DNA of 33,388 bases from Candidatus Woesearchaeota archaeon (GCA_017609525.1 JAFCDT010000017.1:1-33388), one strand, 5' to 3'. Counted from the stretch's first letter, positions 14,147 through 22,576 are shown. Notes: generated by a model from the sequence alone, not told the origin. Numbers and translations: made by a program.

Positions 14147-14746
14147 ATGGCAGAACAAAAATTATTGGTTCCCTTGGATCAGTATCTTAAGGTGGGAATC
14201 CACATAGGTACAAAGTATAAAACTAAGTATATGGAACCATTCATATACAAGATAAGATCAGATGGTTTAGCAGTATTAAATGTTCAAAAAATAAATGATC
14301 GAATAGCAATAGCAGCAAAATTCTTATCTCAATACGAACCAGAAGACATCTTGGTAGTATGTAGAAGGGAAAATGGACAAAGGGCCGCAAAGATGTTTGC
14401 AAAAGCTACTGGAATTAAAGCATTAGTAGGGAGATATCCGCCGGGAATCTTAACTAATCCCAATCTAGATACTTTCACAGAAAAGAAACTAATGCTGGCT
14501 GTTGACCCATGGCCAGACAAGAATGCAATGAAGGATGCCGCAAGAGTAGGTATTCCAGTTATAGCATTATGTGATACAAATAATGAAGCAAACGATATTG
14601 ATTTAGTTGTTCCTTGCAACAACAAAGGAAAAAAATCATTAGCTTTGTTTTTCTGGATAATGGCAAGAGAATACTTAAAATCCAGAGGGCTTATTAAAAA
14701 AGATTCTGATTTTAAATATAAAATTGAAGATTTTGCAGAAGACTAA
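14147..14746 (+). CDS. rpsB: Ribosomal protein uS2
   Basis: A 199-residue archaeal S2 protein of the small ribosomal subunit. It begins LLVPLDQYLKVGIHIGTKYKTKYMEPFIYKIR (in parts: YLKVGIHIGT, PFIYKIR) and has GLAVLNVQKINDRIAIAAKFL, GRYPPGILTNPN and the VDPWPDKNAMKDAARVGIPVIALCDT stretch that marks the family. The length is normal for archaea. It follows enolase, as in the widespread rpoK-eno-rpsB arrangement, but with its own strong TATA box. It converges on rpl11 with 14 nt between. Confidence 0.95.
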   Translation: MAEQKLLVPLDQYLKVGIHIGTKYKTKYMEPFIYKIRSDGLAVLNVQKINDRIAIAAKFLSQYEPEDILVVCRRENGQRAAKMFAKATGIKALVGRYPPGILTNPNLDTFTEKKLMLAVDPWPDKNAMKDAARVGIPVIALCDTNNEANDIDLVVPCNNKGKKSLALFFWIMAREYLKSRGLIKKDSDFKYKIEDFAED

Positions 14747-14760
14747 AAATCTTAGAAATT

Positions 14761-15435
14761 TTATTCTTTTTTCTCCTCTTCCTTAGGAGCTTCTTCTTTC
14801 TTCTCTTCTTTTCCTTCTTCGGCCTTTTCTTTAGCTTGTTCCTTCTTAGCCATCTTTGCTTTAATTTCTTCTCTTTCTTTCTCTAAAGATCTCTGTATTT
14901 TATCAAGCTGCTCTTCTAGTACTTTTTTCTTTTCTTCATCAAACTCTGTTTTTCCTTCATTAATCTCTTTATCATATCTCCCACTATTGATGTCTTTATT
15001 TATCTCTACTGCAGTCTTTCCTTCAATTAATAAACCCATAGAATTTGCTGCACCAACAACGGTTTTGACAGCAGCCTTTAAATCATTAACAAACATAGAA
15101 TCTTTCTTCATCTTAGCTACTTTAATTACTTGCTCAATAGCTAGATTACCAACCTTATCTTTGTTTGGAATTCCAGAACCTTTTTTTAACCCCAGTTCTT
15201 TTTTAATTAATTGAGATACAGGAGGAGTTCCTACCTCAATCTCAAACTCTTTTGTGTCAGTATCAATTATTACCTTAACAGGAACTTTCATTCCTTGAAA
15301 TTCTTTGGTTTTCTCATTAATGGCACTAACTACTTCAGAAATATTGACTCCCATAGGCCCAAGCGCGGGTCCAAGTGGTGGCGCAGCTGAAGCTTTCCCA
15401 CCCTCAATCAATGCGTCTATCTTTTCTTTTGCCAT
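14761..15435 (-). CDS. rpl11: Ribosomal protein uL11 with long charged C-terminal extension
   Basis: A 224-residue L11; the ordinary archaeal protein is about 160. Residues 1-160 carry the family features ASAAPPLGPALGPMGVNI, GTPPVSQLIKKELGL and the RNA-binding C-terminal domain ending near GLLIEGKTAVEINKDINSGRYD. From about 165 to the end is a Lys/Glu-rich helix (KKKVLEEQLDKIQRSLEKEREE, in part) and a low-complexity tail, predicted to be a coiled coil plus disorder. L11 binds 23S rRNA at the GTPase centre. It is downstream of spt5 but has a separate TATA box. L1, L10 and P1 genes, which often follow L11, are absent. Confidence 0.92.
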   Translation of the reverse strand: MAKEKIDALIEGGKASAAPPLGPALGPMGVNISEVVSAINEKTKEFQGMKVPVKVIIDTDTKEFEIEVGTPPVSQLIKKELGLKKGSGIPNKDKVGNLAIEQVIKVAKMKKDSMFVNDLKAAVKTVVGAANSMGLLIEGKTAVEINKDINSGRYDKEINEGKTEFDEEKKKVLEEQLDKIQRSLEKEREEIKAKMAKKEQAKEKAEEGKEEKKEEAPKEEEKKE

Positions 15436-15463
15436 TTTGATTAAAAAAACCTTCTAATTAACA

Positions 15464-15471
15464 ATTTATAA
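15464..15471 (-). promoter_or_regulatory. TATA box of rpl11
   Basis: Minus strand TTATAAAT, about 33 nt before ATG 15435; the predicted leader is only a few nucleotides. Confidence 0.5.
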
Positions 15472-15491
15472 GCTTTTTGATAAAATTAAAA

Positions 15492-15965
15492 TTACTCCTT
15501 TTCTTCTTCCTCTTCATCAGTATCCCTTCTAATAACCTTAACAGAATCCAATTTTAGAGTCATTGGTATTGGGACTGCTGCTTCTAGCAATTCAACAACA
15601 ACTTCTTCCTTAACCTGGTCAATTCTTGTAATCTTGGCCTTTTCCCTCTTAAATGGTCCAGAAATAATCTCAACAATATCTCCTTTTTGAATATTAACTT
15701 CTTTCTTAACCTGCTCCAACATATGCTCAATCTCTTCATACTTAATGGGGTTAGGCAATAATCCTCGAGCATATGGGACACCTTTAAAGGATTCTTCAGC
15801 GCTTTGCTTGTCCTTAGCTTCTAAGAAAATATAACCTCTCAGACCATGGGGTTTTATTACTGAGTAAATATCTATCCCTTTTTTTCTAGCATTTTCACTA
15901 ACAAAATCAAATACTTGGTCCTCTCTATTTGCAGTAGTTCTTAAAGCAAAGATTTGACTTTCCAT
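15492..15965 (-). CDS. spt5: Transcription elongation factor Spt5 (NusG family)
   Basis: A 157-residue Spt5/NusG protein: NGN domain (residues about 3-85, with IFALRTTANREDQVFDFV and the strand HGLRGYIFLEA) followed by a KOW domain (about 95-150, QKGDIVEIISGPFKREKAKI). It binds the RNA polymerase clamp with Spt4 and promotes processive elongation. An acidic tail (DTDEEEEEKE) ends the protein. It lies 1 nt after secE, the normal archaeal order secE-spt5-rpl11. Spt4 is not in the window. Confidence 0.93.
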   Translation of the reverse strand: MESQIFALRTTANREDQVFDFVSENARKKGIDIYSVIKPHGLRGYIFLEAKDKQSAEESFKGVPYARGLLPNPIKYEEIEHMLEQVKKEVNIQKGDIVEIISGPFKREKAKITRIDQVKEEVVVELLEAAVPIPMTLKLDSVKVIRRDTDEEEEEKE

Positions 15966-15966
15966 T

Positions 15967-16152
15967 TTAAAATATCCTTGGTATGATTTGAGCTATGATA
16001 TTAATTATAAAGCCTATAGTTCCAATTATTATGATCCCTAAGCCCGTAGCCTTAAAAATAGTCTTAAATTCAGACACTGTAGGCTTCCTAGTGATTTGAA
16101 AAACCCTTTTAGATTCTTTTAGAAAGGATTTAGTTCTAATCCACAATTTCAT
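15967..16152 (-). CDS. secE: Preprotein translocase subunit SecE (Sec61 gamma)
   Basis: A 61-residue protein with an amphipathic N-terminal helix (WIRTKSFLKESKRVFQIT), the conserved KPTVSEFKTIFKATGLG hinge and a single membrane helix (LGIIIIGTIGFIINIIAQIIP). This is the Sec61gamma/SecE fold that clamps SecY. The length is normal for archaea. It is followed by spt5. The TATA box is so close that transcription should begin at the ATG. Confidence 0.92.
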   Translation of the reverse strand: MKLWIRTKSFLKESKRVFQITRKPTVSEFKTIFKATGLGIIIIGTIGFIINIIAQIIPRIF

Positions 16153-16171
16153 GGAATTTGTTTAAAAATAG

Positions 16172-16182
16172 CTATTTATAAA
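16172..16182 (-). promoter_or_regulatory. TATA box of secE-spt5
   Basis: Minus strand TTTATAAATAG, centred about 25 nt before ATG 16152; leaderless transcript predicted. Confidence 0.55.
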
Positions 16183-16197
16183 GTTTTTGGATTAAAG

Positions 16198-16635
16198 CTA
16201 CCACAACTCTTCAAAACCTCTTGCAGGGGGTGTCAAAGAATGATCAAAGCTTGGAAGCCAAACCTTCATAAAGTCCCCAACTTTCTTGCTTTGTAATTCA
16301 TAACTTCCCCTGATAGTTTGATCCCCACCTTCAAACAAAAGAGGTGGAAAACGAGATGTTTGTTCCAAGGAACGCCTTTCTCTAATAGAAGTAGCTAAAT
16401 CCATCCAGTTATAGATGTTATCCCCGCTAACAATTGCCTGAACAGGAATTATTGGCAATCCTTTTTGGTATCCAACGCAAATATAGCCCAAATTTGTAAG
16501 ATGCCCTTTACCCTTTAAATATGTCTCCAAAAAAACATTAAGCTCTTTTAGTCCTGGAAGAGAAGAGACACTACAATTATGAACATGTTTAACAGTTACA
16601 TCTAAATTATAGATTGGATCTCCTAAATTTAACAT
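16198..16635 (-). CDS. Unknown protein encoded directly after ftsZ
   Basis: A 145-residue soluble protein I cannot assign. It starts MLNLGDPIYNLDVTVKHVHN, is rich in aromatic residues and Gly/Pro, and ends with PSFDHSLTPPARGFEELW. No membrane segment, nucleotide-binding motif or metal cluster is visible. ATG 16635 is preferred because GGTGGG lies about 8 nt upstream and just after the ftsZ stop; an in-frame GTG at 16647 would add four residues. The spacing to ftsZ makes co-expression nearly certain, so a cell-division or cytoskeletal accessory role is worth considering, but this is guilt by association only. Confidence 0.7.
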   Translation of the reverse strand: MLNLGDPIYNLDVTVKHVHNCSVSSLPGLKELNVFLETYLKGKGHLTNLGYICVGYQKGLPIIPVQAIVSGDNIYNWMDLATSIRERRSLEQTSRFPPLLFEGGDQTIRGSYELQSKKVGDFMKVWLPSFDHSLTPPARGFEELW

Positions 16636-16649
16636 TCCTTTACCCACCT

Positions 16650-17795
16650 TTAATCAACGAACTCAATGCCAAGCTCTTCTTCAATATCTTTCTTTAAGTT
16701 ATCACCTAGCTTTTTCTGAGGACCAAAAATCTGAGGGCTATAAACACCAGTAACAATTAACATTGTTCTAATAGTTTTTTCCAAATCCTCACTAATCTGT
16801 GCACCCCATATAACCCTGGCATCCTCATCCAATTTCTGAGAAATAGTCTCAACAACTAATTTTGCTTCATCTAAAGTTAAATCCTTTCCACCAGTGATAT
16901 TAATTAAAGCACCAGTAGCGCCCGAAACATCAACATCCAATAAAGGATTGTTAATTGCCTTTTCAACAGCTTCTACAGCCCTATTTTCTGTGTCAGATTC
17001 ACCAACACCGATCATGGCAACTCCTCCCTTGCCCATGACAGCTTTAATATCAGCAAAGTCTAAATTAACTAATCCCACCTTGGTTACTAATTCAGCAATT
17101 CCCTTAACAGCATTTGTTAAAATTTCATCAGCAACCTTAAAAGCAGTATGTAATGGCAAATCCGGTGCCAACTCTAACAACTTATCATTAGGTATTACAA
17201 TTAAAGTATCAACAATCGCCTCTAGCTTTTCTAAACCAACCATAGCATTATCCAGCCTTCTTCTTCCTTCCATCTCAAAAGGAATTGTAACAATGGCAAC
17301 AGTTAATGCTCCCAATTTTTTAGCTACCTCAGCAACAACAGGAGCAGACCCTGTTCCAGTACCACCACCCAGGCCACAAGTAATAAATACCATATCAGCA
17401 CCCATCAGCTTTTCTTTAATTTCCTGTTCACTCTCCTTGGCAGCCTGTTCCCCTACCTGGGGAATTGAACCAGCACCAAGTCCATGGGTAATTTCCCTTC
17501 CAATTAGGATTTTGGCAACTGCATTGGTGTACAACAAATCTTGAGCATCAGCATTAAGGGCAATAGTTTCTGCGCCAGTTATACCAACTTCAGACATCCG
17601 GTTTATAGTATTATTTCCAGCCCCACCGCAGCCAACAACCTTGATTTTTGCCCTTTGTTTAGAAAGAATTTCCTCTAATTCTTCATCTATGTTCTTGCTA
17701 GACTCAGTTCTTGTGTGTTCTTTTATAGGCTCTTCTTGATGCCCATTTTGGAAATCAATTGTTTCTTCTTCCCTATGATCTGTATATTCTTCCAT
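16650..17795 (-). CDS. ftsZ: Cell division GTPase FtsZ
   Basis: A 381-residue tubulin-family GTPase. The first 45 or so residues are charged and likely disordered. Then come the nucleotide-binding [15 protein letters not shown] (about 53-67), the tubulin signature [10 protein letters not shown] (143-152) and the synergy loop [11 protein letters not shown] whose Asp residues catalyse GTP hydrolysis in the adjacent subunit. It polymerises at mid-cell. The frame extends to a TTG at 17822, but ATG 17795 is preferred; the TATA box then predicts a leader of about 22 nt. It is followed by the unknown 145-residue gene and the secE operon. Confidence 0.94.
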   Translation of the reverse strand: MEEYTDHREEETIDFQNGHQEEPIKEHTRTESSKNIDEELEEILSKQRAKIKVVGCGGAGNNTINRMSEVGITGAETIALNADAQDLLYTNAVAKILIGREITHGLGAGSIPQVGEQAAKESEQEIKEKLMGADMVFITCGLGGGTGTGSAPVVAEVAKKLGALTVAIVTIPFEMEGRRRLDNAMVGLEKLEAIVDTLIVIPNDKLLELAPDLPLHTAFKVADEILTNAVKGIAELVTKVGLVNLDFADIKAVMGKGGVAMIGVGESDTENRAVEAVEKAINNPLLDVDVSGATGALINITGGKDLTLDEAKLVVETISQKLDEDARVIWGAQISEDLEKTIRTMLIVTGVYSPQIFGPQKKLGDNLKKDIEEELGIEFVD

Positions 17796-17840
17796 TTTTT
17801 TTCCATATAAGAACAATTTCAATAGAAATAAAATAATCTC

Positions 17841-17850
17841 ATATTTAAAC
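17841..17850 (-). promoter_or_regulatory. TATA box of ftsZ
   Basis: Minus strand GTTTAAATAT. With the usual spacing, transcription would start near 17819, about 22 nt before the chosen ATG and close to an in-frame TTG at 17822, so the true start remains slightly open. Confidence 0.4.
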
Positions 17851-17854
17851 TTAT

Positions 17855-18505
17855 TTATTTTTTATTAGTTAGTTTGAAAGATAGTTGTTTTATTCCCGGA
17901 ATTAGCGCCTTTATCTTGTCTTCTAGGAGTTTAGCAAACTCCCCAGGAACCTCTATATCTATATGGGCTTTGCCATCTTTAATTTCAACTCCCACATCCT
18001 TATTCAGCATAAGCCTCAAGAAGCCCCTTAACTTTTCATCATCATTCTCTATCTTCCTAAGTATAGTTACTTCATATTCAATTTCCTTTCCAGCCAAGGG
18101 ATGATTAAAATCAATTAATATTCTACCACCGCTTACACTTTTAATAATTCCCGCCATATTATCAACGCTAACCTGCATTCCAGGTATGGGTTTTAAATTT
18201 TGCTCCTTAAATTTGTTAGAACTAACCAACTGGAAAAGTTTAGGATCTTTTTTTCCAAATCCCAGTTCTGGTTTAATTTCAATAGTATATTTTTTACCAA
18301 CTTCTTTATCGATCAAACCTTCATCCAATCCCGGCACAACATGTTTTTCTCCCAAACATATGATTAAAGGATTATATTTAACCTTAGAGTCATACAAATT
18401 ATTCTCTTTAGCAATTTTTTCATCTGTTAGATCAAATATCTGCTTATTTTCTTTTACCCTTCCGACAAAATTTATCTCAACAAAATCTCCTTTCTGAACT
18501 TTCAT
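17855..18505 (-). CDS. FKBP-type peptidyl-prolyl cis-trans isomerase (SlyD-like)
   Basis: A 216-residue protein. [23 protein letters not shown] begins the FKBP domain, and the active-site flap and core follow ([19 protein letters not shown] and [17 protein letters not shown]). The insert-in-flap domain (about 90-135) and the returning strand [16 protein letters not shown] match archaeal long-type FKBPs, which act as folding chaperones. About 70 extra C-terminal residues form a further alpha/beta domain seen in archaeal FKBPs. ATG 18505 is preferred over an upstream start because the TATA box lies 25-26 nt before it. It is a single gene downstream-oriented with ftsZ. Confidence 0.88.
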   Translation of the reverse strand: MKVQKGDFVEINFVGRVKENKQIFDLTDEKIAKENNLYDSKVKYNPLIICLGEKHVVPGLDEGLIDKEVGKKYTIEIKPELGFGKKDPKLFQLVSSNKFKEQNLKPIPGMQVSVDNMAGIIKSVSGGRILIDFNHPLAGKEIEYEVTILRKIENDDEKLRGFLRLMLNKDVGVEIKDGKAHIDIEVPGEFAKLLEDKIKALIPGIKQLSFKLTNKK

Positions 18506-18524
18506 GGTTTTCTTACTTTTTAGT

Positions 18525-18536
18525 GTATTTAAAAAG
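18525..18536 (-). promoter_or_regulatory. TATA box of FKBP gene
   Basis: Minus strand CTTTTTAAATAC, centred about 26 nt before ATG 18505; leaderless transcript predicted. Confidence 0.5.
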
Positions 18537-18560
18537 TTTTTTACTCTATACAAGCTAAAT

Positions 18561-18570
18561 GCTTATATCT
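18561..18570 (+). promoter_or_regulatory. TATA box of 74-aa gene
   Basis: GCTTATATCT centred about 26 nt before ATG 18592; leaderless transcript predicted. Confidence 0.5.
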
Positions 18571-18591
18571 TTTATTTAATTAAAACAACAT

Positions 18592-18816
18592 ATGGTTTGG
18601 AGAAATAAGATAGATCCTTCACTTAAGCCCCATCTAGAAAGGCAGATCATTGAAGCATCTAAACAAAAAAAAGCCTATCTTAACACAAAAGATCCAGCAA
18701 TAACACAGCTTTGGTGTGCAATAGCAAACCTATCAAAAGAGATATTTGACCTAAATTTAAAAATTAATTATCTTGAAAAAACATTGCAACAAATGCTAAA
18801 AAAACAAAAAAAGTAA
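18592..18816 (+). CDS. Small helical protein of unknown function
   Basis: A 74-residue, mostly helical, basic protein (MVWRNKIDPSLKPHLERQI ... NLKINYLEKTLQQMLKKQKK). Hydrophobic residues in the C-terminal 35 residues fall in a heptad-like pattern, suggesting a coiled coil. One Cys, no motif. A well-placed TATA box and independent position support it as a real gene. It precedes the ABC transporter pair but has a separate promoter from it. No function can be proposed. Confidence 0.6.
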   Translation: MVWRNKIDPSLKPHLERQIIEASKQKKAYLNTKDPAITQLWCAIANLSKEIFDLNLKINYLEKTLQQMLKKQKK

Positions 18817-18843
18817 TTTACCCCTTAACAATATAAACAAAAA

Positions 18844-18854
18844 ATTTAATAAAG
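18844..18854 (+). promoter_or_regulatory. TATA box of ABC transporter operon
   Basis: ATTTAATAAAG centred about 27 nt before ATG 18876; leaderless transcript predicted. Confidence 0.4.
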
Positions 18855-18875
18855 GAAATCATCTTTACAACAACA

Positions 18876-19805
18876 ATGGATCCAATTATAAAATTTGAAG
18901 AAATTTCTAAAAAATTTGGAAAAAATCAAGTTTTAAATAATCTAAATTTTTCAATCCAAGAAGGGGATATTTATGGGATCATTGGTATAAGCGGATCAGG
19001 AAAAACAACCATACTTAATTTATTAATAGGTTTTCTCAGAGCAAATGCAGGAAAAATATTTTTTCAAAACAAAGACATAACTAAAAATAAAAAAAGCATA
19101 CTAAAACAATTTGGTTTTGCAACACAAACAGGATCATTTTATAACAGACTTACTGTAAAAGAAAACCTGCGCTTTTTTGGCAGACTATATAAACTTTCAA
19201 AAAAAGAATTAAATGAAAGAATAAATGAATTAATAGAATTAGTGGAGTTAAAAGGGGCAGAAAACCTTTTAGCAAAACAACTCTCAACAGGAATGAAAAG
19301 AAGATTAGATATTGCCTGTGCATTAATCACATACCCCAATGTTTTAATTCTCGACGAACCAACAGAAGATTTAGACCCATTCCTAAGAAAAGAAATCCTT
19401 CGTTTAATTAGAAAGATAAATCAGCAAAGGGGTACTACAACAATAATTACTTCTCACTTGCTGGGCGAAATGGAAGAAATCTGTAAAAATATTGCAATTC
19501 TTCACAAGGGTCAAATCATAGAATCTGGGTCCCCTGAATCATTAAGGGAAAATTATTCCAAAAACGAAGAAATTCACTTCTCAACAACACCCGGAGATTA
19601 TGAAAAAATACTTAATGTTTTACAAAAAAAGGACATAAGTCATATAATAAATAAAAAACACAAAATTGTGGTTTATACTCCTAATGCAGAAACTGTTTTG
19701 CATAATGTAGTTTATGCAATACAGGCTTCAAAAGAAAAACTTGTTAACCTTGATGTGAATAAACCAACATTAGAGGAAGTATTTGAATCATTAACAAAAA
19801 AATAA
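18876..19805 (+). CDS. ABC transporter ATP-binding protein
   Basis: A 309-residue ATPase. Walker A is GISGSGKTT (37-45), Q-loop near FATQTGSF (81-88), signature LSTGM (136-140), Walker B VLILDEP (156-162) and the switch His194 (TSHL). About 80 extra C-terminal residues after the ATPase domain resemble the regulatory tail of ABC-2 export ATPases such as those for drugs, lipids or polysaccharides. It ends 2 nt before the permease gene. Paired with an ABC-2 permease bearing a large loop, it is most likely an exporter; substrate unknown. Confidence 0.9.
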   Translation: MDPIIKFEEISKKFGKNQVLNNLNFSIQEGDIYGIIGISGSGKTTILNLLIGFLRANAGKIFFQNKDITKNKKSILKQFGFATQTGSFYNRLTVKENLRFFGRLYKLSKKELNERINELIELVELKGAENLLAKQLSTGMKRRLDIACALITYPNVLILDEPTEDLDPFLRKEILRLIRKINQQRGTTTIITSHLLGEMEEICKNIAILHKGQIIESGSPESLRENYSKNEEIHFSTTPGDYEKILNVLQKKDISHIINKKHKIVVYTPNAETVLHNVVYAIQASKEKLVNLDVNKPTLEEVFESLTKK

Positions 19806-19807
19806 AA

Positions 19808-20650
19808 ATGCCCACAAAAACAAAAGAAGAGGTGAAAAAGGTTAAGAAACCTAGAAAACATATCTCAGTACCATCTTTTTTTATAGTCCTTTGGGAAATA
19901 ATCAAAAAAGATTTTAAATTACTAGTGAGGTCTAAAAGTTCTGCATTAGTTGTTCTTTTTGGTCCACTACTTATAATTTTCTTAGTGGGATTGGCCTTCA
20001 ATACATCCTCCTTGTACAATCTAAAAGTATCAGTATACTCAGAGTCATATTCAGATCTAACAAATTCAGTAATTGACTCATTATCAGACGAACAATATAT
20101 TATTAAGAAAGTAGAAACTCAGGACAAATGTATAAAAGGCGTTGGCCTGGGTGAAGCCCATATATGTGTAATATTTCCTCCTTCAATGACAATAGATAAT
20201 GCAGCAGACAACATAGTTACATTCCATGTAGATGAATCAAGAACCAATCTGGCACATATACTCTCTTTCACAATATCAAAAAAAATAGCTAAAAAATCTT
20301 CTGAATTAAGCCTAGGACTAACAAAATCATTAGTTAATGTCATAGATTCAACAAAATCAGAAATAGAAGGTAAACAAGAAATCCTCTCAGATATTGAAAC
20401 TACCAGTTCTTCTTCAAAATCAAAACTTGAGTCAATAGAAACAAGCTTCTCAAATATCAACCTGACTGTAGAAGAGTTTAATACCTCAGATATAGACAAA
20501 GAAATGGATGCCATAATAGAAAAATATAACTATAGTGCATCTATCTTTGAAGATCTTAATGATGCAATAGATGTATTTCAATCACGTGTTTCAACAATAA
20601 AGAATAAACTTGAAGATGTATCCATACTAAGAGACACCTTAATAAAATAA
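19808..20650 (+). CDS. ABC-2 permease, N-terminal piece (frameshifted)
   Basis: The 280 residues start with a basic cytosolic tail, then a first membrane helix (SALVVLFGPLLIIFLVGLAF, about 46-65) and a long extracytoplasmic domain of about 200 residues with Ser-rich, coiled-coil-like stretches. This is the first half of an ABC-2-type permease with a YhgE/Pip-like large loop. The frame stops at TAA 20648-20650 inside the A-rich run AATAAAATAAAA, while the remaining transmembrane part continues in the -1 frame. One missing A here would restore a single protein of about 512 residues. Confidence 0.8.
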   Translation: MPTKTKEEVKKVKKPRKHISVPSFFIVLWEIIKKDFKLLVRSKSSALVVLFGPLLIIFLVGLAFNTSSLYNLKVSVYSESYSDLTNSVIDSLSDEQYIIKKVETQDKCIKGVGLGEAHICVIFPPSMTIDNAADNIVTFHVDESRTNLAHILSFTISKKIAKKSSELSLGLTKSLVNVIDSTKSEIEGKQEILSDIETTSSSSKSKLESIETSFSNINLTVEEFNTSDIDKEMDAIIEKYNYSASIFEDLNDAIDVFQSRVSTIKNKLEDVSILRDTLIK

Positions 20651-21348
20651 AAGCAGACATAGATTCAATTAAGATAACCAAGGCTGAATCAATAGTCAGC
20701 CCAATAACAGCATCAATACAGCCAATAACTTCTAAAAAAACCCACCTAAGTTTCTTATTCCCTACTTTGATAGTATTGGTTTTAATGTTTATCAGTATTT
20801 TATTGGCCTCAACAATAGTTACAAGAGAAAAAGTATCTCCGGCATATTTCAGAAATTTTATTACCCCGGTCAGCGATTTTACATTTATGCTAGGAACATA
20901 TATCACTAATCTGTTATTAGTGATATTCCAATTAGTTATAATATTCTTAGCCGCACTATACTTCTTAAAAGAAGAGATTCTTGTTACCTTAACAAACTCT
21001 TTTGTCGTGCTTCTTATTGCATCCACATTATTTATCTTGATCGGAATGTTCATTGGATACCTTTTCAAATCAGAAGAAACAGCAACACTTGGATCAATTG
21101 CTATAGGCAGCCTAATGTTGTTCTTCTCAAACACAATTTTACCAATAGAAACAATTCCAGGATTACTAAATAAAGTAACTCAGTATAATCCTTTTGTATT
21201 AAGCCAGGACATATTGAAGAAAGTATTATTATTTAATACACCACTAACAATGTTAACAGAACAAATCTTAACACTAATACTTTACATAATCATTTTCTTT
21301 GCCCTTTCTTTATTAGCAAGAGAAATAACAAAGAGATCAATTCAATAA
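20650..21348 (+). CDS. ABC-2 permease, C-terminal piece (frameshifted)
   Basis: The frame is open from 20650 and reads KADIDSIKITKAESIVSPI directly after the stop of the first piece, so the coding sequence is continuous apart from the frame change. It contains five or six membrane helices, including TLIVLVLMFISILLAST and the typical ABC-2 stretch VTREKVSPAYFRNFITPV. A TTG at 20767 is the first possible start, which would lose the end of the extracellular loop, so independent translation is unlikely. The last helices end in LLAREITKRSIQ. Confidence 0.78.
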   Translation, partial: KADIDSIKITKAESIVSPITASIQPITSKKTHLSFLFPTLIVLVLMFISILLASTIVTREKVSPAYFRNFITPVSDFTFMLGTYITNLLLVIFQLVIIFLAALYFLKEEILVTLTNSFVVLLIASTLFILIGMFIGYLFKSEETATLGSIAIGSLMLFFSNTILPIETIPGLLNKVTQYNPFVLSQDILKKVLLFNTPLTMLTEQILTLILYIIIFFALSLLAREITKRSIQ

Positions 21349-21352
21349 CAAA

Positions 21353-21362
21353 ACTTATAAAC
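21353..21362 (+). promoter_or_regulatory. TATA box of trpS
   Basis: ACTTATAAAC; expected transcription start near 21384, giving a leader of about 22 nt that contains GAGGTGG 9 nt before ATG 21406. Confidence 0.5.
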
Positions 21363-21405
21363 AACTTTCTTCTTCTTTTAATCATGAATGAGGTGGGTTT
21401 CAAAT

Positions 21406-22515
21406 ATGAAAATAGATCCCTGGAAATCAATAGAAGTTAAAGATTACAGTAAAACTATGAAAGAATTTGGAATAGACCCAATTGCTACTTTATACAAAAA
21501 CCTCCCATTAAAATCTATTCTTTTTTCAAGAAATGTAATCTTTGGTCATAAGGACTTTGGGAAGATAATAGATGCCATAAAAAATAAGGAACCTTTTGTA
21601 ATGATGACTGGCCTAATGCCTTCTGGAAAATTCCACCTAGGTCACAAAATAGTTGCAGATATCATGGTTTATTTCCAAAAAATGGGTGCAGAATGTTATA
21701 TTGCAGTTGCAGATATCGAATCTAATCTAACAAGGAACACAAATAGGGAAGAATCAAAAAAACTAGCTATAGATCAATACCTTATAAACTATATTGCTCT
21801 TGGCCTAAAAAGCAAAAAAACAAAATTCTATTTTCAAAGTGAAGGTTCTATAGAATATAATAACTTAAGTAAATATGTTGCAAAAAGAACAACATTCAAT
21901 GAATTAAAATCAATATATGGGGGCCTATCTCCAGAAAAGATTATCTCTGCTTTTACCCAGGTAGCAGATATACTTCATCCGCAACTAAAGGAAAATGGGG
22001 GTCCAAAACCCGTTGTAGTTCCAGTAGGAGTAGATCAATTGCCCCACATAAACCTAACAAGAGACATTGCATCAAGAATGAAATCTGAATACAATTTTAT
22101 TCTGCCTTCTGCTACATTTAATAAAATGCTCCCTGGTCTAAAAAAAGGAAAAATGTCATCTTCAGACTCAACATCTTATATAGCATTGACAGACTCTCCA
22201 GAAGAGGCAGCAAACAAAATTAAAAAATATGCATTTTCAGGTGGAAGATCTACTATTAAAGAACACAGAGAAAAAGGGGGAAATCCCGATATTGATGTTA
22301 GTTATAAGTATCTAGAAATGTTATTTGAACCAGATGATAAAAAATTAAAAAAAATATATGAAGATTATAGGTCTGGGGCATTACTAACGGGAGAATTAAA
22401 ACAAATCCTTATAGAAAAAGTTCAGAAATTTCTTAAAGATCATCAGAAAAAGCGACAAAAAGCAAAAAAACAAGTTGATAAATTTATAGTTAAAACAAGC
22501 CCAAAAAAGCGTTAA
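21406..22515 (+). CDS. trpS: Tryptophan-tRNA ligase
   Basis: A 369-residue class Ic synthetase of the archaeal/eukaryotic type. The ATP-binding HIGH-like motif is PSGKFHLGH (72-80) and the KMSKS loop is GKMSSSDS (248-255). GVDQLPHINLTRDIA (208-222) is typical of TrpRS rather than TyrRS. ATG 21406 is preferred to an upstream ATG at 21388 because GAGGTGG (21390-21396) lies 9 nt before it and would otherwise be inside the coding sequence. The C-terminus is Lys-rich (KKRQKAKKQ), a common tRNA-binding trait. Single gene. Confidence 0.93.
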   Translation: MKIDPWKSIEVKDYSKTMKEFGIDPIATLYKNLPLKSILFSRNVIFGHKDFGKIIDAIKNKEPFVMMTGLMPSGKFHLGHKIVADIMVYFQKMGAECYIAVADIESNLTRNTNREESKKLAIDQYLINYIALGLKSKKTKFYFQSEGSIEYNNLSKYVAKRTTFNELKSIYGGLSPEKIISAFTQVADILHPQLKENGGPKPVVVPVGVDQLPHINLTRDIASRMKSEYNFILPSATFNKMLPGLKKGKMSSSDSTSYIALTDSPEEAANKIKKYAFSGGRSTIKEHREKGGNPDIDVSYKYLEMLFEPDDKKLKKIYEDYRSGALLTGELKQILIEKVQKFLKDHQKKRQKAKKQVDKFIVKTSPKKR

Positions 22516-22576
22516 AACCCTCAATTTCATTAAATTCAAATAAATTTACCACTCCTAAGTGTTGAAAAAACGAAAG

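Noticed and set aside
16894-17544. 216-residue plus-strand frame inside ftsZ
   Set aside because: Long but antisense to an intact FtsZ with all GTPase motifs; Ser/Ala/Pro-rich composition is a shadow effect.
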